NCBI RefSeq assembly: GCF_900299525.1
Contig: NZ_OMKA01000003.1
Span: forward strand, 310,001-374,000
Origin: Aquimarina sp. Aq78
GTDB lineage: Bacteria > Bacteroidota > Bacteroidia > Flavobacteriales > Flavobacteriaceae
Direction: 5' to 3'
Length of the DNA stretch: 64,000 nt
A model generated the notes under the pieces. The model ran no database searches. It saw only the letters and a program-made list of their open reading frames with translations, and was not told the origin of the DNA. This document shows, in pieces, positions 8,615-17,716 of the stretch. Positions within the stretch are counted from its first letter, which is position 1. Each line of letters begins with the position of its first letter. The position numbers were made by a program, and so were the translations under genes.

Positions 8615-9415
8615 TTAAAAACTGTTATCGCCATCCAAAATATCTCCCAAACCACCTAGAATACTACCTTCACCTTTACTTTTTCCTCCTCCTCTGGGGG
8701 CCAATGCCAATACTCTATTTGCAAGTCTGCTAAACGGCAAAGATTGTATATACACAACTCCTGGACCTGTTAATGTTGCAAAAAACAATCCTTCTCCTCC
8801 AAAAATAGTATTCTTAATCCCTCCTACAAATTCTATATCATATTGTATTCCTTTAGAAAATCCAATAATACATCCTGTATCTACTTTTAGTTTTTCACCA
8901 GGTTGCAGTTCTTTTCGGGATGTAGTTCCACCTGCATGAACAAAGGCCATACCATCACCCTCTAATTTCTGCATAATAAAGCCTTCACCACCAAATAGCC
9001 CTCTTCCTAATTTTCTAGAAAATTCTATTCCAATAGAAACTCCTTTGGCCGCACATAAAAATGCATCTTTTTGGCAAATAAATTTCTCCCCATAATTAGT
9101 TAAATCTATAGGAATAATCTTTCCTGGATATGGAGATGCAAAACTTACTTTCTTTTTCCCTCCTACCTGATTATAAAAAGCTGTCATAAATAAGCTTTCT
9201 CCTGTTAACAATCGTTTACCAGCTCCAAATATTTTACCCAGAACTCCAGTATCTTTAGCAGAACCATCACCAAAAATCGTATCCATCTTTATTCCATCTT
9301 CCATCATCATAAAACTTCCTGCTTCTGCAATCACTCCTTCTTGTGGATCTAGCTCTATCTCTACATATTGCATTTCTTCGCCAATAATTTCGTAGTCGAT
9401 TTCGTGTGCTGTCAT
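8615..9415 (-). CDS. TIGR00266 / AIM24 family protein
   Basis: This 266-aa protein has the repeated beta architecture of the TIGR00266 (AIM24-like) family. Conserved elements include the AEAGSFMMMEDGIKMDT start block, FFATLTGPGVVYIQSLPFSRLA near 225-246 and glycine-rich turns such as GRGLFGGEGF. It ends in a low-complexity glycine-rich tail (LAPRGGGKSKGEGSILGGLG). There is no signal peptide. The family's biochemical role is not established. It lies 101 nt downstream of the DUF4442 gene on the same strand. Confidence 0.92.
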   Translation of the reverse strand: MTAHEIDYEIIGEEMQYVEIELDPQEGVIAEAGSFMMMEDGIKMDTIFGDGSAKDTGVLGKIFGAGKRLLTGESLFMTAFYNQVGGKKKVSFASPYPGKIIPIDLTNYGEKFICQKDAFLCAAKGVSIGIEFSRKLGRGLFGGEGFIMQKLEGDGMAFVHAGGTTSRKELQPGEKLKVDTGCIIGFSKGIQYDIEFVGGIKNTIFGGEGLFFATLTGPGVVYIQSLPFSRLANRVLALAPRGGGKSKGEGSILGGLGDILDGDNSF

Positions 9416-9516
9416 ATTTTTAATGTTTATAGTATATTGATTAATGAATAGTTTCTTTATAAGTAAACGAATTTCATAAAGTGTTACAGTCTATCCTTTT
9501 TTTTCGCTATACTATT

Positions 9517-9978
9517 TTACTTTTCATTTTTCACTTTAACTGTCCATTCAAAATTAAATGTAGAAACTTCAATACCATCTTGATTAGTTCCTATTGATTT
9601 CATCCATACCGTTTGTCCTTCACCGGTTTCGATAGTTTTTCTAATGGCATCAGCTACCAAATCTCCTTCGGTACACACAAAAGTAATTCTACCAACAGCC
9701 TTTTTGGTATATGTTGCATTATTGCTTGCCACCAGCATTGATATCTTTTTTCCACTATCTCTTATATATCCTGTTACCAAGGCCCCGGTAGTTAATTCTG
9801 CCGCCATTCCCTGCACTGCCCAAAACATAGATTTAAAAGGATTTTGGTTTATCCATCGATGTTTTACACTAACGGTACAGCTTGTTCTATCTATATTTTT
9901 AACCCTTACACCACATAGCCAGGCAGAGGGTAACTTAAATAGTAAGAATGCATTAAGTTTTCTAGGAGTAATATCCAT
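9517..9978 (-). CDS. DUF4442 hotdog-fold (thioesterase-like) protein
   Basis: This 153-aa cytosolic protein resembles the DUF4442 family of hotdog-fold proteins related to acyl-CoA thioesterases. The N-terminal PSAWLCGVRV, central RWINQNPFKSMFWAVQGMAAEL and the helix ELTTGALVTGYIR are the expected central-helix region. Later strands include GRITFVCTEGDLV. The substrate is unknown. It is probably co-transcribed with the downstream TIGR00266 gene. Confidence 0.82.
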   Translation of the reverse strand: MDITPRKLNAFLLFKLPSAWLCGVRVKNIDRTSCTVSVKHRWINQNPFKSMFWAVQGMAAELTTGALVTGYIRDSGKKISMLVASNNATYTKKAVGRITFVCTEGDLVADAIRKTIETGEGQTVWMKSIGTNQDGIEVSTFNFEWTVKVKNEK

Positions 9979-10071
9979 GAGTTTTATTTTTAGTTCTCAC
10001 AATATAGGCAAAAGAAATAGTCAAGAAAAGGGTTCTAAATCTTAAATTTATGTTAAAATATGGTACTATGT

Positions 10072-10104
10072 TTTGCATAATACCTTTTTTTAACCATATA
10101 TTTG
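10072..10104 (+). promoter_or_regulatory. putative promoter of the DUF4870 gene
   Basis: A -33 element TTTG at 10072-10075 and a perfect -7 box TATATTTG at 10097-10104 are separated by 21 nt. A TTG at 10102 that would extend the next reading frame lies inside the -7 box, which argues for the ATG at 10132 as the true start. Confidence 0.65.
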
Positions 10105-10131
10105 CATAAGAAACTATTATATACTTTTACA

Positions 10132-10584
10132 ATGTCAATCAAAAATCACAAAAATATCGCAACGTTTATGCATCTGGGAGTATTTTCTAAATACTTTATT
10201 CCTTTTGGGAATTACATAGTTCCAATATTATTATGGTCTACCAATAAGGATAAGTCAGATTTTATAGATGATCATGGTAAGGAAGCAATCAATTTTCAAT
10301 TAAGTATTCTATTATATACTGTAATACTAGGAATATTTTCTTTTCCATTTTTCATTTTTCATGTCTTTGGAGATGCTACAATTACTGATTTGTTTCATTT
10401 TAATGATATATCAATCAACTTTTCTGATGCAGGAGGATTTAGAACTCTTATAGGAGCTTCCTTTATTGGAATTATAGCATTAATTGGATTTTTTCTGGAA
10501 ATTATTTTTGTCATCACTGCCGCTTTAAAAGCGAATAAAGGCGAAAGTTACAGATATCCATTATCTATACGATTTATAAAATAA
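10132..10584 (+). CDS. DUF4870 domain membrane protein
   Basis: This 150-aa protein matches DUF4870-type (Tic20-like) small membrane proteins. The N-terminal block HLGVFSKYFIPFGNYIVPIL is followed by DFIDDHGKEAINFQLS and then two further hydrophobic segments (about 55-82 and 105-135), ending in GESYRYPLSIRFIK. Function is unknown; the family is often next to PspC or PadR genes, as here. It starts 28 nt after a good promoter and is 4 nt from the next gene, so the two form an operon. Confidence 0.85.
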   Translation: MSIKNHKNIATFMHLGVFSKYFIPFGNYIVPILLWSTNKDKSDFIDDHGKEAINFQLSILLYTVILGIFSFPFFIFHVFGDATITDLFHFNDISINFSDAGGFRTLIGASFIGIIALIGFFLEIIFVITAALKANKGESYRYPLSIRFIK

Positions 10585-10588
10585 TATA

Positions 10589-11122
10589 ATGAAACAAACA
10601 ATTAACATAAAATATATTTTGATAACCGCTCTTGCTGTTCTGTTGTCCTTCTTTTTTCATGAATTGGCACATTTACTTACAGGAAAGTTATTAGGATATC
10701 CAATGAAGATGACACTTAATTCGGCTTTCTTGGTAAATGGAGAATATGAATCTGCATGGCATGATCATTTTATAAGTGCTGCAGGACCAATTTTCACTAT
10801 ACTAACAGCATTTGTGTTTTTTTATGTGATTAGAAAAACAAAAAACACATACTGGTATCCATTCTTGTTTTTTGCTTTTGCATTTAGATTAATGGCTATG
10901 ATTGTATCTATCTTTAATCCTAATGATGAAGCCAGAATAAGCCAGTGGCTTGGACTCGGACAATGGATACTACCGTTAATTGTATGTTTTACTTTATTTT
11001 TTCTTGTCATAAAAACGTCAAAAGAACAAGGATATAGTTTAAAATTTAACCTAATCAATTATCTTTTAACCTCTGTTTTAATTGCCGGTGTAGTACTTTC
11101 TGATCAATATTTTTTAAAATAA
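10589..11122 (+). CDS. M50-like membrane metalloprotease homologue
   Basis: This 177-aa integral membrane protein has about five hydrophobic segments. A zinc-site motif HELAH (His24, Glu25, His28) sits in the first one, as in site-2-protease (M50) enzymes. A second half-site might be the SAAGPIFTI segment near residues 63-71, which recalls the NxxPG-like region, but the expected C-terminal metal-ligand Asp motif (LDG) is not evident. It could therefore be a divergent or non-proteolytic member. It follows the DUF4870 gene by 4 nt. Confidence 0.7.
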   Translation: MKQTINIKYILITALAVLLSFFFHELAHLLTGKLLGYPMKMTLNSAFLVNGEYESAWHDHFISAAGPIFTILTAFVFFYVIRKTKNTYWYPFLFFAFAFRLMAMIVSIFNPNDEARISQWLGLGQWILPLIVCFTLFFLVIKTSKEQGYSLKFNLINYLLTSVLIAGVVLSDQYFLK

Positions 11123-11187
11123 TCATCAATCATCAAACACCAACATCAATCAAAAAATGAACAGTTTAACTTTTAAAAATTAGTTTT

Positions 11188-11523
11188 ATGAAGATCGAAA
11201 ACACAAAAGCGCAAATGCGCAAAGGTGTTCTGGAATATTGCATACTTTCTATCCTTAAGGACGATGATGCCTATGTAGCTGAAATTTTAGAAACCCTTAA
11301 AGACGCAAAGATGCTTGTGGTAGAAGGCACGATATATCCCCTATTAACTAGACTCAAAAACGCTGGATTGCTGAGTTATCGCTGGGAAGAATCTACATCA
11401 GGGCCACCACGAAAATATTACGGACTCACAGAAACAGGAAAATTGTTTCTTAACGAATTAAATACCACTTGGGACGAATTACGGAATGCTGTAAATCTGG
11501 TAACCAAACAAAAAAAGAAGTAA
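11188..11523 (+). CDS. PadR family transcriptional regulator
   Basis: This 111-aa protein is a winged helix-turn-helix of the PadR family: RKGVLEYCILSILKDDDAYV near the N-terminus, then EGTIYPLLTRLKNAGLL (recognition helix and wing) and SGPPRKYYGLTETG. There is a short C-terminal dimerisation helix. It is separated by one nucleotide from the PspC-domain gene, so it is likely to regulate this operon, an arrangement typical of Bacteroidota PadR-PspC-DUF2807 clusters that respond to envelope stress (inference). Confidence 0.93.
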   Translation: MKIENTKAQMRKGVLEYCILSILKDDDAYVAEILETLKDAKMLVVEGTIYPLLTRLKNAGLLSYRWEESTSGPPRKYYGLTETGKLFLNELNTTWDELRNAVNLVTKQKKK

Positions 11524-11524
11524 A

Positions 11525-13279
11525 ATGAATAAGACAGTTAATATAAATTTAGCAGGCATATTTTTTCATATAGACGAAAACGCTTACTTAAAACTGCAAC
11601 GCTATCTCAGCGCTATAAAACGCTCATTTACCGATTCACAAGGGAGAGATGAGATTATATCTGATATAGAAGCCAGAATAGCAGAATTGTTCAGTGAAAA
11701 AATAAAGGATGAACGACAGGTTATCGGAAACAAAGAAGTAGAAGAAGTAATTGCCGTAATGGGGCAACCAGAAGATTATAGATTAGATGAAGAAATCTTC
11801 GAGGATGAACCAAACACAACATATCAAAAAACGAAAGCATCAAGACAGTTATTTAGAGATACTACAAGTTCTTATGTTGGAGGAGTAAGCTCTGGATTAA
11901 GTCACTATCTGGGGATTGAACCAATTTGGATTAGATTAGCCTGGGTATTGTTTACTATTTTTTCTAGTGGTGCATTTATTCTAATCTATATCGCATTTTG
12001 GATTTTTGTACCAGAAGCAAAAACAACAGCTGATTTTTTGGCTATGAAAGGTGAAGCTGTTAATATCAGTAACATCGAAAAGAAAATTAAAGAAGGATTT
12101 GATGGTGTAGCAGATACGGTAAAAAATGTAGATTATCAAAAATATAGTAGCAAGGTAAAAAGCAGTTCTACTACTTTTTTTGAAGCTTTAGGTGATGTAT
12201 TACTATTCTTTTTAAAGATTTTTGTAAAATTTATCGGTGTGATTCTTATTATAGTAGCCGGCGTTACTCTTATTAGTTTATTTGTTGGTCTGTTTACCAT
12301 AGGAACATTTGGATTTATGGATGTTCCCTGGGTAGAATATATTGAAGTAGGCAGTCACCCCGAAGTTCCATTATGGTTAGTATCATTAGTAACATTTTTT
12401 GCTGTAGGAATACCTTTTTTCTTTTTATTTATTCTTGGTTTAAAAATTCTGATAAAAAACCTAAAATCTATCGGAACACCAGCCAAGTTAGGTTTATTAG
12501 CCATATGGATATTTTCTCTTATCGGGTTAGGAATTCTTGGAGTTAGACAAGCTACACTAGAAGCTTATGACGCAGATGTAATCATGGAGCAAAAAGTACT
12601 TCCTATCACAAGTAATGATACCTTAACCATAAAAATGGAAGGAAATAACAGGTATGTCAAACATTTATACCATAGAAATGATTATAAAATCAAAAGAGAT
12701 GATCAAGGTAATCGAGTAATTGTTATCCGGGATATAGAAATATACTTAAAAGCTTCAAAAAGAGATTCGACAGTACGAATTACTATAGAAAAAAATGCAG
12801 AAGGAAGATCGTATGAAGAAGCTTCAAAAAGAGCCAAAGAACTTAAATATGGATATGAAGTTAATGGTAACACCCTCTTATTAGATGGATACGCAATTAC
12901 CGACTATGCTAGCAAATACAGAGATCAGGAAATAAAAGTAATCTTAACATTACCAGAAGGAATTACAGTATTTGCTAATGACAACACATCAGAATTTAAT
13001 AACTCATGGAAATACGATGATTATATTTCTATTGATGGTAAAGAAGGAGAATACATCAAATTAGTCGACGGAAAATTCGAATGTAAAGAATGTCCAGAAG
13101 ATAAGAACGATTGGGAATATAACGAATGGGATGAAGATGATGATAGCGTAAACATAAATATAAACTCTGAAGACAATGACTTTAAACTAAAAATAGGAGA
13201 AGACGGAGTAGAATTAAATAATGAACCTGTAAAAGTAAAAATAGACGAGAACGGAATCGAAATAAAAACCGAAAACTAA
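11525..13279 (+). CDS. PspC domain membrane protein
   Basis: This 584-aa protein begins with a cytosolic helical segment (about 1-95; AIKRSFTDSQGRDEIISDIE resembles the HAAS-like N-terminus of such proteins). A PspC domain follows (about 107-168: LFRDTTSSYVGGVSSGLSHY and the membrane helix after it), then two or three more membrane helices (about 225-320 and 335-350). A long extracytoplasmic region ends in an acidic tail rich in Asp/Glu/Asn (DEDDDSVNININ). In the family, PspC partners sense envelope damage. It lies between the PadR regulator and a head-GIN lipoprotein gene, all on the plus strand. Confidence 0.92.
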   Translation: MNKTVNINLAGIFFHIDENAYLKLQRYLSAIKRSFTDSQGRDEIISDIEARIAELFSEKIKDERQVIGNKEVEEVIAVMGQPEDYRLDEEIFEDEPNTTYQKTKASRQLFRDTTSSYVGGVSSGLSHYLGIEPIWIRLAWVLFTIFSSGAFILIYIAFWIFVPEAKTTADFLAMKGEAVNISNIEKKIKEGFDGVADTVKNVDYQKYSSKVKSSSTTFFEALGDVLLFFLKIFVKFIGVILIIVAGVTLISLFVGLFTIGTFGFMDVPWVEYIEVGSHPEVPLWLVSLVTFFAVGIPFFFLFILGLKILIKNLKSIGTPAKLGLLAIWIFSLIGLGILGVRQATLEAYDADVIMEQKVLPITSNDTLTIKMEGNNRYVKHLYHRNDYKIKRDDQGNRVIVIRDIEIYLKASKRDSTVRITIEKNAEGRSYEEASKRAKELKYGYEVNGNTLLLDGYAITDYASKYRDQEIKVILTLPEGITVFANDNTSEFNNSWKYDDYISIDGKEGEYIKLVDGKFECKECPEDKNDWEYNEWDEDDDSVNININSEDNDFKLKIGEDGVELNNEPVKVKIDENGIEIKTEN

Positions 13280-13343
13280 ATCAATCTGCTTCTGGCAGAG
13301 TTAATCAAAAAACGAACAGTTAAACATATCAAAACAAACAATT

Positions 13344-14063
13344 ATGACTACACTAGCCAAAATTATTATCACCTTTTGCTTATCAGCTTTATGTTGCTCC
13401 TGCAATGTTGTCTTTAATGGGGTTAAAGGCCAAGGAGAAGTAATTAGAAAAGAAAGAACCATCAGTCAAGACTTTAACGCCATAAAAGCAAGTAGAGGCT
13501 TAGATGTTATCCTGGTAAACAATTCTGATCAAAAAGTAATTGTAGAAGCCAATAAAAACTTACACGATCATATCGAAGTATATGTAGAAGGTAGTACACT
13601 ATATGTTACTTCTGATGAAAACATATACTATGCAGACGAAAAAAATGTATTTGTCTCTTATGACAAAATCAATAAAGTTCATGTTAATAGCGGTGCCAGC
13701 ATCTCTTCAGATGAAGCTGTAGTTCAAAAAGATCTTGATCTTAGTGCTACTAGTGGTGCAGATATTAAATTAAGAGTAAAGGCAGAAACTATAACAACTT
13801 CTGTTACCAGTGGAGCCATGATGAACTTAACCGGAAAAGTAAATAATCATAAAGCAAATGCTACCAGCGGTGCAGATATCCGTGCAGAAGATTTGTTAAG
13901 CTTAGTATCCGAAGCAAGAGCAACAAGTGGTGCTTCTATTAAAATCCATGCCAAGGACGAGTTTACAGGTAAAGCAACAAGTGGTGCAGATGTTGTGTAC
14001 TACGGAAAACCAGAAAAAGTATCTGAAACAGATAACTCTGGTGGAGATGTTAGAGGTCATTAA
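13344..14063 (+). CDS. head GIN domain (DUF2807) lipoprotein
   Basis: This 239-aa predicted lipoprotein (lipobox near LCCSC, residues 16-20) carries a DUF2807 right-handed beta-helix. The N-terminal strand pattern GEVIRKERTISQDFNAIKAS is followed by repeated TSGA/SSGA turns (NSGASISSDE, ATSGADIKLR, TSGAMMNLTG, ATSGADIRAE, ATSGASIKIH, ATSGADVVYY) that stack about every 20 residues. The function of this family is unknown. It is the last gene of the PadR-PspC operon, 64 nt after the PspC gene, and is followed by a terminator. Confidence 0.9.
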   Translation: MTTLAKIIITFCLSALCCSCNVVFNGVKGQGEVIRKERTISQDFNAIKASRGLDVILVNNSDQKVIVEANKNLHDHIEVYVEGSTLYVTSDENIYYADEKNVFVSYDKINKVHVNSGASISSDEAVVQKDLDLSATSGADIKLRVKAETITTSVTSGAMMNLTGKVNNHKANATSGADIRAEDLLSLVSEARATSGASIKIHAKDEFTGKATSGADVVYYGKPEKVSETDNSGGDVRGH

Positions 14064-14102
14064 GATCTAACAACCCAATTAATTTAATCAACCAAAACTA
14101 AG

Positions 14103-14154
14103 CTGCCTGAGAAAGCAACACTAACCAACCAATGCTTTTCGGGCAGTTTTTTTA
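14103..14154 (+). terminator. rho-independent terminator
   Basis: An imperfect 14-15-bp stem pairs the CTGCC...AGCA arm with TGCTTTTCGGGCAG across a loop of about 20 nt and runs into seven T residues. It ends the PadR-PspC-head GIN operon. Confidence 0.8.
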
Positions 14155-14227
14155 TAGAATCTCTGTTTCTTTTAAATCTAGTTAAAAAAACAATTCTTCC
14201 CCTTCTATAGCATATAAAAATACAAGA

Positions 14228-14268
14228 AAGTGTCCTGATTTTTTGATTTTCAAAAAATCAGGACACTT
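14228..14268. repeat. perfect 19-bp inverted repeat with 3-nt loop
   Basis: The arm at 14228-14246 is exactly complementary to the arm at 14250-14268, separated by TTT. No T run follows on either strand. It lies 74 nt after an ordinary terminator and 58 nt before the next start codon, so it is not needed as that operon's terminator. It may be a second terminator, a leader structure or a small mobile-type inverted repeat. Confidence 0.8.
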
Positions 14269-14326
14269 CATAATGTGACAGTATTAAGTTTACATTCAGT
14301 ATTAACAAACTTAAAAAATCACAAAA

Positions 14327-15097
14327 ATGAAGTATTTAAATGTTACAAAAATCATACTTATTGTATGTTTTACACTTGTTATTGTTTCCTGTCAAGAAGA
14401 TATGGATATCCAAGAGGATACTATAACAAATGAAATCTCAGAAATTGAAGAAATTGATTTGGCAACCTTCAATTTTTCTAACGGAATTAGTTTGACCATG
14501 AGTAAAGGATATGAAGAATCAGAACCTTATATATCCGGTCTAGAATCTGGTACTAATGACACCAAGATGTTTATTGATTTTAAAAATAACTCTATGCTCA
14601 AGGTGTACTTATCACTTACTCCAGAAGGCACTCCTGTGCCTAAAGCTCTAATAGATTTTGCAAGTTCTGATGAAAAAACAAAGTTATCAAGCAATAGACC
14701 AGTAGTAGAAAAATTAGATCACTCGGTTTTTTCTATTGCAAAATTCCCTACAAAGTTAATGACTACAACAAATCTTAATATAGAAACCAAAGCTTTCTGT
14801 GATAGTCATCAAGGGGCAGAGCAATGTTATAATAGTAAATTTGGCAGTAAACGTTATCAATCCTCTGCTACGTGGAAATATATACAAATGTATACTTCCG
14901 TTTTTCATGATAGTAATGGGAGTATAACTGCTCACCTTACCTATGGTAAAAATAAGACTAAACAAAAGGAGCATACTATACAACCGGGATGGTGGGCAAG
15001 AAAAACAACAAATAGTAGCTGGGCAAGAAGAAGAGGTTCATATCGCTTCGCTCCTTTTGGAGAACATTGGAAAGGGTATACCGATGTTCATAATTAA
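14327..15097 (+). CDS. lipoprotein of unknown function, Trp/basic C-terminus
   Basis: This 256-aa predicted lipoprotein has lipobox VSC (Cys22) followed by an acidic linker rich in Asp/Glu/Ile. The C-terminal third is different: two cysteines (CDSHQGAEQC) and then a basic, tryptophan-rich segment (PGWWARKTTNSSWARRRGSY, near 222-241). No family was recognised. The compact Trp/Arg tail suggests a small folded or carbohydrate-binding domain, but this is speculation. It is a single gene with its own terminator and is preceded by an unusual 19-bp hairpin. Confidence 0.72.
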   Translation: MKYLNVTKIILIVCFTLVIVSCQEDMDIQEDTITNEISEIEEIDLATFNFSNGISLTMSKGYEESEPYISGLESGTNDTKMFIDFKNNSMLKVYLSLTPEGTPVPKALIDFASSDEKTKLSSNRPVVEKLDHSVFSIAKFPTKLMTTTNLNIETKAFCDSHQGAEQCYNSKFGSKRYQSSATWKYIQMYTSVFHDSNGSITAHLTYGKNKTKQKEHTIQPGWWARKTTNSSWARRRGSYRFAPFGEHWKGYTDVHN

Positions 15098-15125
15098 TTA
15101 CTTCGGGTAAAAAATCAGATATTTT

Positions 15126-15154
15126 AAAAGGTTGCTTATATGGCAACCTTTTTT
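15126..15154 (+). terminator. rho-independent terminator
   Basis: A 10-bp stem AAAAGGTTGC / GCAACCTTTT with a 7-nt loop leads into a T run, 30 nt after the lipoprotein stop codon. Confidence 0.85.
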
Positions 15155-15315
15155 ATTAATAACAAAATATCTCATGTTCATATAATAGATACTACATTAT
15201 TTTTAATCTGAAATAATATAAACCACTTCTCTATTTATATTTGTAACAAGTTTTATACAAAACTATACTTAAAGGCAAAAAAAACTGTTTATTAGTATAT
15301 AAATTTCACACAAAT

Positions 15316-16173
15316 ATGAGAGCACTATTGTTAGTATTGACACTTTTGGTATTGGGAAACACCTATGGACAAAAGGAAAAAATTAAAGGCAACAAAATTG
15401 TTAGTACAGAACAACTAGACGTTGAAGACTTCCATACCATAGAAATTCATGAAGGTTTCGAAGTTACATTAGACGAGAGTAGTGATAACCAGGTAAAGAT
15501 CGAAGCAGATAGCAATCTGCAAGAGGTAATACAAGTAGAAGTTGTAGATAGTGTTTTAACAATCAAGTCGGATCGGGATATGCGACGTGCAAAAGCATTA
15601 AATCTTGATATCTCTTATGCTTCAGAATTAAAGAAAATTATACTATATGACAAGGTAAATGTTAGATCATTATCTCCTATAAATACGACTAAACTGATCG
15701 TAAATGCAAATGATAATGCCGAAGTATTTCTTACCGCTGATGCCAATCGCGTAGATTGCATAACCAATGGAAAATCGATAGTAGAGTTACATGTTACAGC
15801 TCAGGAAGTTACTTATCAAATAAATGAAAATTCAGAATTAAAAGGAATTGTTACGACTGATAGCCTTAAAGTAGATTTATACCAAAAAGGATATGCCAAA
15901 CTTGAAGGCGAAGTAAAATCAATGCTGGTTAGAGCAGATAATGACACTGATTTTTATGGTGAAAAATTAAGTGTTATCAAAACTACATTAATTGCAGAAG
16001 GTGCTAGTGATTGTTATATTTTGACTAATGAAGAAATTAGTATTGAAGCTAAAGATAAAACTGAAATCTATCTCCTTGGTGAGCCTAAGGTTATAATGAA
16101 AACATTTGCTAATGAAGCTATTTTGTATAAAAAAAATATAGACTACGTTCCTAGTAGGTTTAAGATAAATTAA
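15316..16173 (+). CDS. second DUF2807-like (head GIN type) secreted protein
   Basis: This 285-aa protein has a signal peptide (about 1-18, ending TYG). Its strand pattern resembles DUF2807: VSTEQLDVEDFHTIEIHEGF, then VTLDESSDNQVKIEADSNLQ and VLTIKSDRDMRRAKALN. It lacks the regular TSGA turns of the protein at 13344-14063, so it is a divergent member. There is no lipobox, so it is probably periplasmic. It is a monocistronic gene and shares a strong bidirectional terminator with trxB. Confidence 0.78.
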   Translation: MRALLLVLTLLVLGNTYGQKEKIKGNKIVSTEQLDVEDFHTIEIHEGFEVTLDESSDNQVKIEADSNLQEVIQVEVVDSVLTIKSDRDMRRAKALNLDISYASELKKIILYDKVNVRSLSPINTTKLIVNANDNAEVFLTADANRVDCITNGKSIVELHVTAQEVTYQINENSELKGIVTTDSLKVDLYQKGYAKLEGEVKSMLVRADNDTDFYGEKLSVIKTTLIAEGASDCYILTNEEISIEAKDKTEIYLLGEPKVIMKTFANEAILYKKNIDYVPSRFKIN

Positions 16174-16209
16174 AAAAGAACATCTCGCTTGGCGAGATGT
16201 TCTTTTTTT
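16172..16209. terminator. bidirectional terminator between the head GIN gene and trxB
   Basis: A near-perfect 17-bp stem (the arm ending AACATCTCGC pairs with GCGAGATGTT) has a TTG loop, an A run on one side and a T run on the other. It serves both convergent genes. Confidence 0.9.
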
Positions 16210-16229
16210 AATGCTGTATTTTTTTCGGC

Positions 16230-17198
16230 TTAAGCCGAAACTTTGTCACTTGTTTCTACTGTTGCCAGATATCGTTCTGCATCCAGCGCAGCCATACATC
16301 CGGTTCCTGCAGCCGTAACAGCTTGTCTGTACTCTTTATCCTGAACATCTCCTGAAGCAAATACTCCTGGGATATTTGTCTTAGTAGACTTCCCTTCGGT
16401 AATCAAATACCCTGTATCATCCATATCTAATTGTCCTTTAAAGATATCTGTATTCGGTTTATGGCCAATAGCTATAAACAAACCGGTTATCTCAATTTCT
16501 TCTTTATCATTTGTCTGGTTATTTACCATTCGTAACCCTTCTACTACCTGATCTCCTAATACCTCATCAACTTCGGTATTATACATTACCTTAATATTTG
16601 GTGTATTGTTCACGCGATGTTGCATTGCTTTAGAAGCTCTCATATGATCTTTACGAACCAGCATCGTTACATTAGAACATATATTAGATAAATATGTAGC
16701 TTCTTCTGCAGCGGTATCCCCTGCTCCTACAATCGCTACATCTTGCCCTTTGTAAAAGAATCCATCACAAACTGCGCAGGCAGAAACTCCACCACCACGT
16801 AATTTTTGTTCACTAGGTAGTCCCAGATATTTTGCAGTAGCTCCTGTAGAAATAATAACGGTTTCTGCTTCAATCTGCGTTGAATTATCTACAGTTACTT
16901 TATGGATTCCTCCATCTGTAGTATTAAAATCAACAGCAGTTACCATCCCGATACGTACTTCTGTACCAAAACGCTCTGCTTGTTGTTGTAATTGTACCAT
17001 CATCGTGGGACCATCTATTCCTTCTGGGTATCCGGGGAAATTATCCACTTCTGTAGTAGTCGTTAATTGGCCACCTGGTTCCATACCAGTATACATAATA
17101 GGTTTAAGATCTGCTCTTGCCGCATATATTGCCGCAGTATATCCTGCAGGACCTGAACCTATAATAAGACACTTTATTCTTTCTATTGTATCAGACAT
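16230..17198 (-). CDS. trxB: thioredoxin reductase
   Basis: This 322-aa flavoprotein reduces thioredoxin with NADPH in the cytosol. The FAD-binding motif GSGPAG is at 14-19. The redox-active pair CAVC (Cys141, Cys144) lies in SACAVCDGFFYKGQDVAIVG, followed by the NADPH-binding GAGDTA motif at 158-163. The C-terminal FAD segment GVFASGDVQDKEYRQAVTAA is also clear. Length and motif order are those of the low-molecular-weight bacterial enzyme. It is a single gene converging on the head GIN protein. Confidence 0.98.
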   Translation of the reverse strand: MSDTIERIKCLIIGSGPAGYTAAIYAARADLKPIMYTGMEPGGQLTTTTEVDNFPGYPEGIDGPTMMVQLQQQAERFGTEVRIGMVTAVDFNTTDGGIHKVTVDNSTQIEAETVIISTGATAKYLGLPSEQKLRGGGVSACAVCDGFFYKGQDVAIVGAGDTAAEEATYLSNICSNVTMLVRKDHMRASKAMQHRVNNTPNIKVMYNTEVDEVLGDQVVEGLRMVNNQTNDKEEIEITGLFIAIGHKPNTDIFKGQLDMDDTGYLITEGKSTKTNIPGVFASGDVQDKEYRQAVTAAGTGCMAALDAERYLATVETSDKVSA

Positions 17199-17361
17199 AT
17201 TCTCTTCGTTTTATATATTGTAAAAGTAGCAATTTGATCATAAACCTTACAGTAAAGTTATTAAGAATTGTTATATCCATATAGACATCTTATATCTATA
17301 CACTATATATTGAATTTACTACAGTTTTTAATTATAATACCATTTATACTTTGAATTTACC

Positions 17362-17541
17362 TACGCTATCTCTAAGAAAAAACTAAAAGATAACCTGAGT
17401 AACTTTATTTCTTAAAACAATAAAAGCTACCTGTTACAGCAGCTTTTATCTTTATTTTATTTACTTTTTATTCTCACTGCCAATCTGGTACGGTACCCAA
17501 CAGAGTCGAGCACTAGCCCTACATTCGAGCGGCATCAGGGA
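17362..17541. repeat. long direct repeat, copy A
   Basis: It begins TACGCTATCTCTAAG and ends in GAGCGGCATCAGGG. It is highly similar to copy B at 17717-17897. The stem at its centre (near 17420-17450) is a terminator-like hairpin. Confidence 0.8.
17493..17513 (-). repeat. small conserved hairpin, copy 1 of 3
   Basis: On the minus strand it reads GTGCTCGACTCTGTTGGGTAC. With G.U pairs it gives a 9-bp stem and a UCU loop. The other copies are at 17624-17644 and 17848-17868. The single base change relative to them keeps pairing as a G.U wobble. Confidence 0.65.
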
Positions 17542-17623
17542 GATCGAGTAAACAGAATCTATATCTTAATCTATTTTTTTTTATTACTCTTACCTGATCA
17601 CTCAATACTACCAATCTGATACG

Positions 17624-17644
17624 GTACCCGACAGAGTCGAGCAC
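17624..17644 (-). repeat. small conserved hairpin, copy 2 of 3
   Basis: The minus strand reads GTGCTCGACTCTGTCGGGTAC, a 9-bp stem with two G.U pairs and a UCU loop. The flanking GC-rich unit extends over about 17607-17669. Confidence 0.65.
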
Positions 17645-17716
17645 TAGCCACATTCGAGCGGCATCAGGGGGAACCACTAGTTACAAACTAGCAGGAGCGG
17701 GGCAAGCATGAGGTGA

